Source: Mycolicibacterium stellerae
GTDB taxonomy: Bacteria; Actinomycetota; Actinomycetes; Mycobacteriales; Mycobacteriaceae
Reading direction: 5' to 3'
NCBI RefSeq assembly: GCF_003719305.1
Contig: NZ_RARC01000048.1
Coordinates: forward strand, 1 to 35,177
Length of the DNA: 35,177 nt
Shown here one piece after another: positions 35,025-35,177 of this stretch (within the stretch, counting starts at the first letter, position 1; each line of letters opens with the position of its first letter). Below the pieces are notes generated by a model that saw nothing but the letters and a program-made list of their open reading frames with translations, searched no databases and had not been told where the DNA came from. The position numbers were made by a program, and so were the translations under genes.

Positions 35025-35177
35025 CTACGGAATGGTCAGCACCTGTCCTGGATGAATCAGGTCGGGGTTGCTGATCCCACTGGCGTCGGCGATCCGCTGG
35101 TACTTGCTGCCGTCGCCGTAGAAGCGCTCAGAGATGGCCCACAACGTGTCCCCGGAAACCACCGTGTACGTGCGAGG
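35025..35177 (-). CDS. LysM domain protein, C-terminal fragment (runs off the right edge)
   Basis: The last 50 codons of a gene whose start lies beyond the window. The peptide contains a complete LysM motif: YTVVSGDTLWAISERFYGDG, then SKYQRIADASGISNPDLIHP and GQVLTIP at the terminus. LysM binds N-acetylglucosamine-containing glycans such as peptidoglycan. A single C-terminal LysM is typical of small YgaU/BON-LysM proteins and of some cell-wall hydrolases; the missing N-terminus decides which. A strong hairpin terminator follows. Confidence 0.9.
   Translation of the reverse strand, partial: PRTYTVVSGDTLWAISERFYGDGSKYQRIADASGISNPDLIHPGQVLTIP

Overview
The window is high-GC actinobacterial DNA and almost certainly comes from a Mycobacterium, probably an environmental or rapid-growing (Mycolicibacterium-type) species. 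The central block reproduces, in order and on one strand, the M. tuberculosis neighbourhood Rv1832 to Rv1820: gcvP, a MerR regulator (Rv1830-like), a bifunctional nuclease (Rv1829-like), a second MerR regulator (Rv1828-like), garA, gcvH, DUF881 / small basic protein / DUF881, pgsA2, secA2 and ilvG. Further right are relatives of Rv1819c (BacA), Rv1817 and Rv1815. These assignments rest on recalled protein sequences; no search was run.

Region 1 (1-6622, minus strand) is a lipid-type polyketide operon. A fatty acyl-AMP ligase is followed, with an ATGA overlap, by a PKS with the order ACP-KS-AT-KR-ACP. The first 38 codons of a second PKS follow and run off the left edge. The N-terminal ACP suggests that the ligase loads a fatty acyl starter directly, as FadD26 does for PpsA. 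Region 2 (6623-7672) is about 1 kb with no convincing gene, but it holds two clean inverted repeats. Region 3 (7673-9395, plus strand) has a type II thioesterase, which may serve the PKS, and a short-chain dehydrogenase.

Region 4 (9402-20918, minus strand) is the conserved core. gcvP is preceded by a glycine riboswitch aptamer and a second compact hairpin, and it carries an in-frame 30-bp tandem repeat between its two halves. gcvH lies in the same block, so two glycine cleavage components surround garA, a phospho-switch of nitrogen and TCA metabolism. The membrane cluster pgsA2-DUF881-sbp-DUF881 and the accessory secretion ATPase secA2 lie upstream.

Region 5 (21022-31176) has a GNAT acetyltransferase and ilvG on the minus strand. 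On the plus strand are a flavin monooxygenase and three tandem BacA/SbmA-like ABC transporters, where M. tuberculosis has one. ilvG and the monooxygenase start only 21 bp apart, with overlapping leaderless -10 boxes. Region 6 (31173-34175, minus strand) has an ArsR regulator with an SRPBCC protein under a palindromic promoter, then a VOC protein with a KstD-like flavoprotein. A perfect match to the KstR (cholesterol regulon) operator consensus lies in front of the last pair. Region 7 has a secreted trypsin-like protein (Rv1815-like), a strong hairpin terminator and the C-terminus of a LysM protein.

A recurring theme is leaderless start architecture, a TANNNT hexamer 6-7 nt before the start codon. 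It is seen for the SDR, ilvG, the monooxygenase, BacA copies 2 and 3, the VOC gene and the ArsR gene, and it was used to choose or correct several starts.
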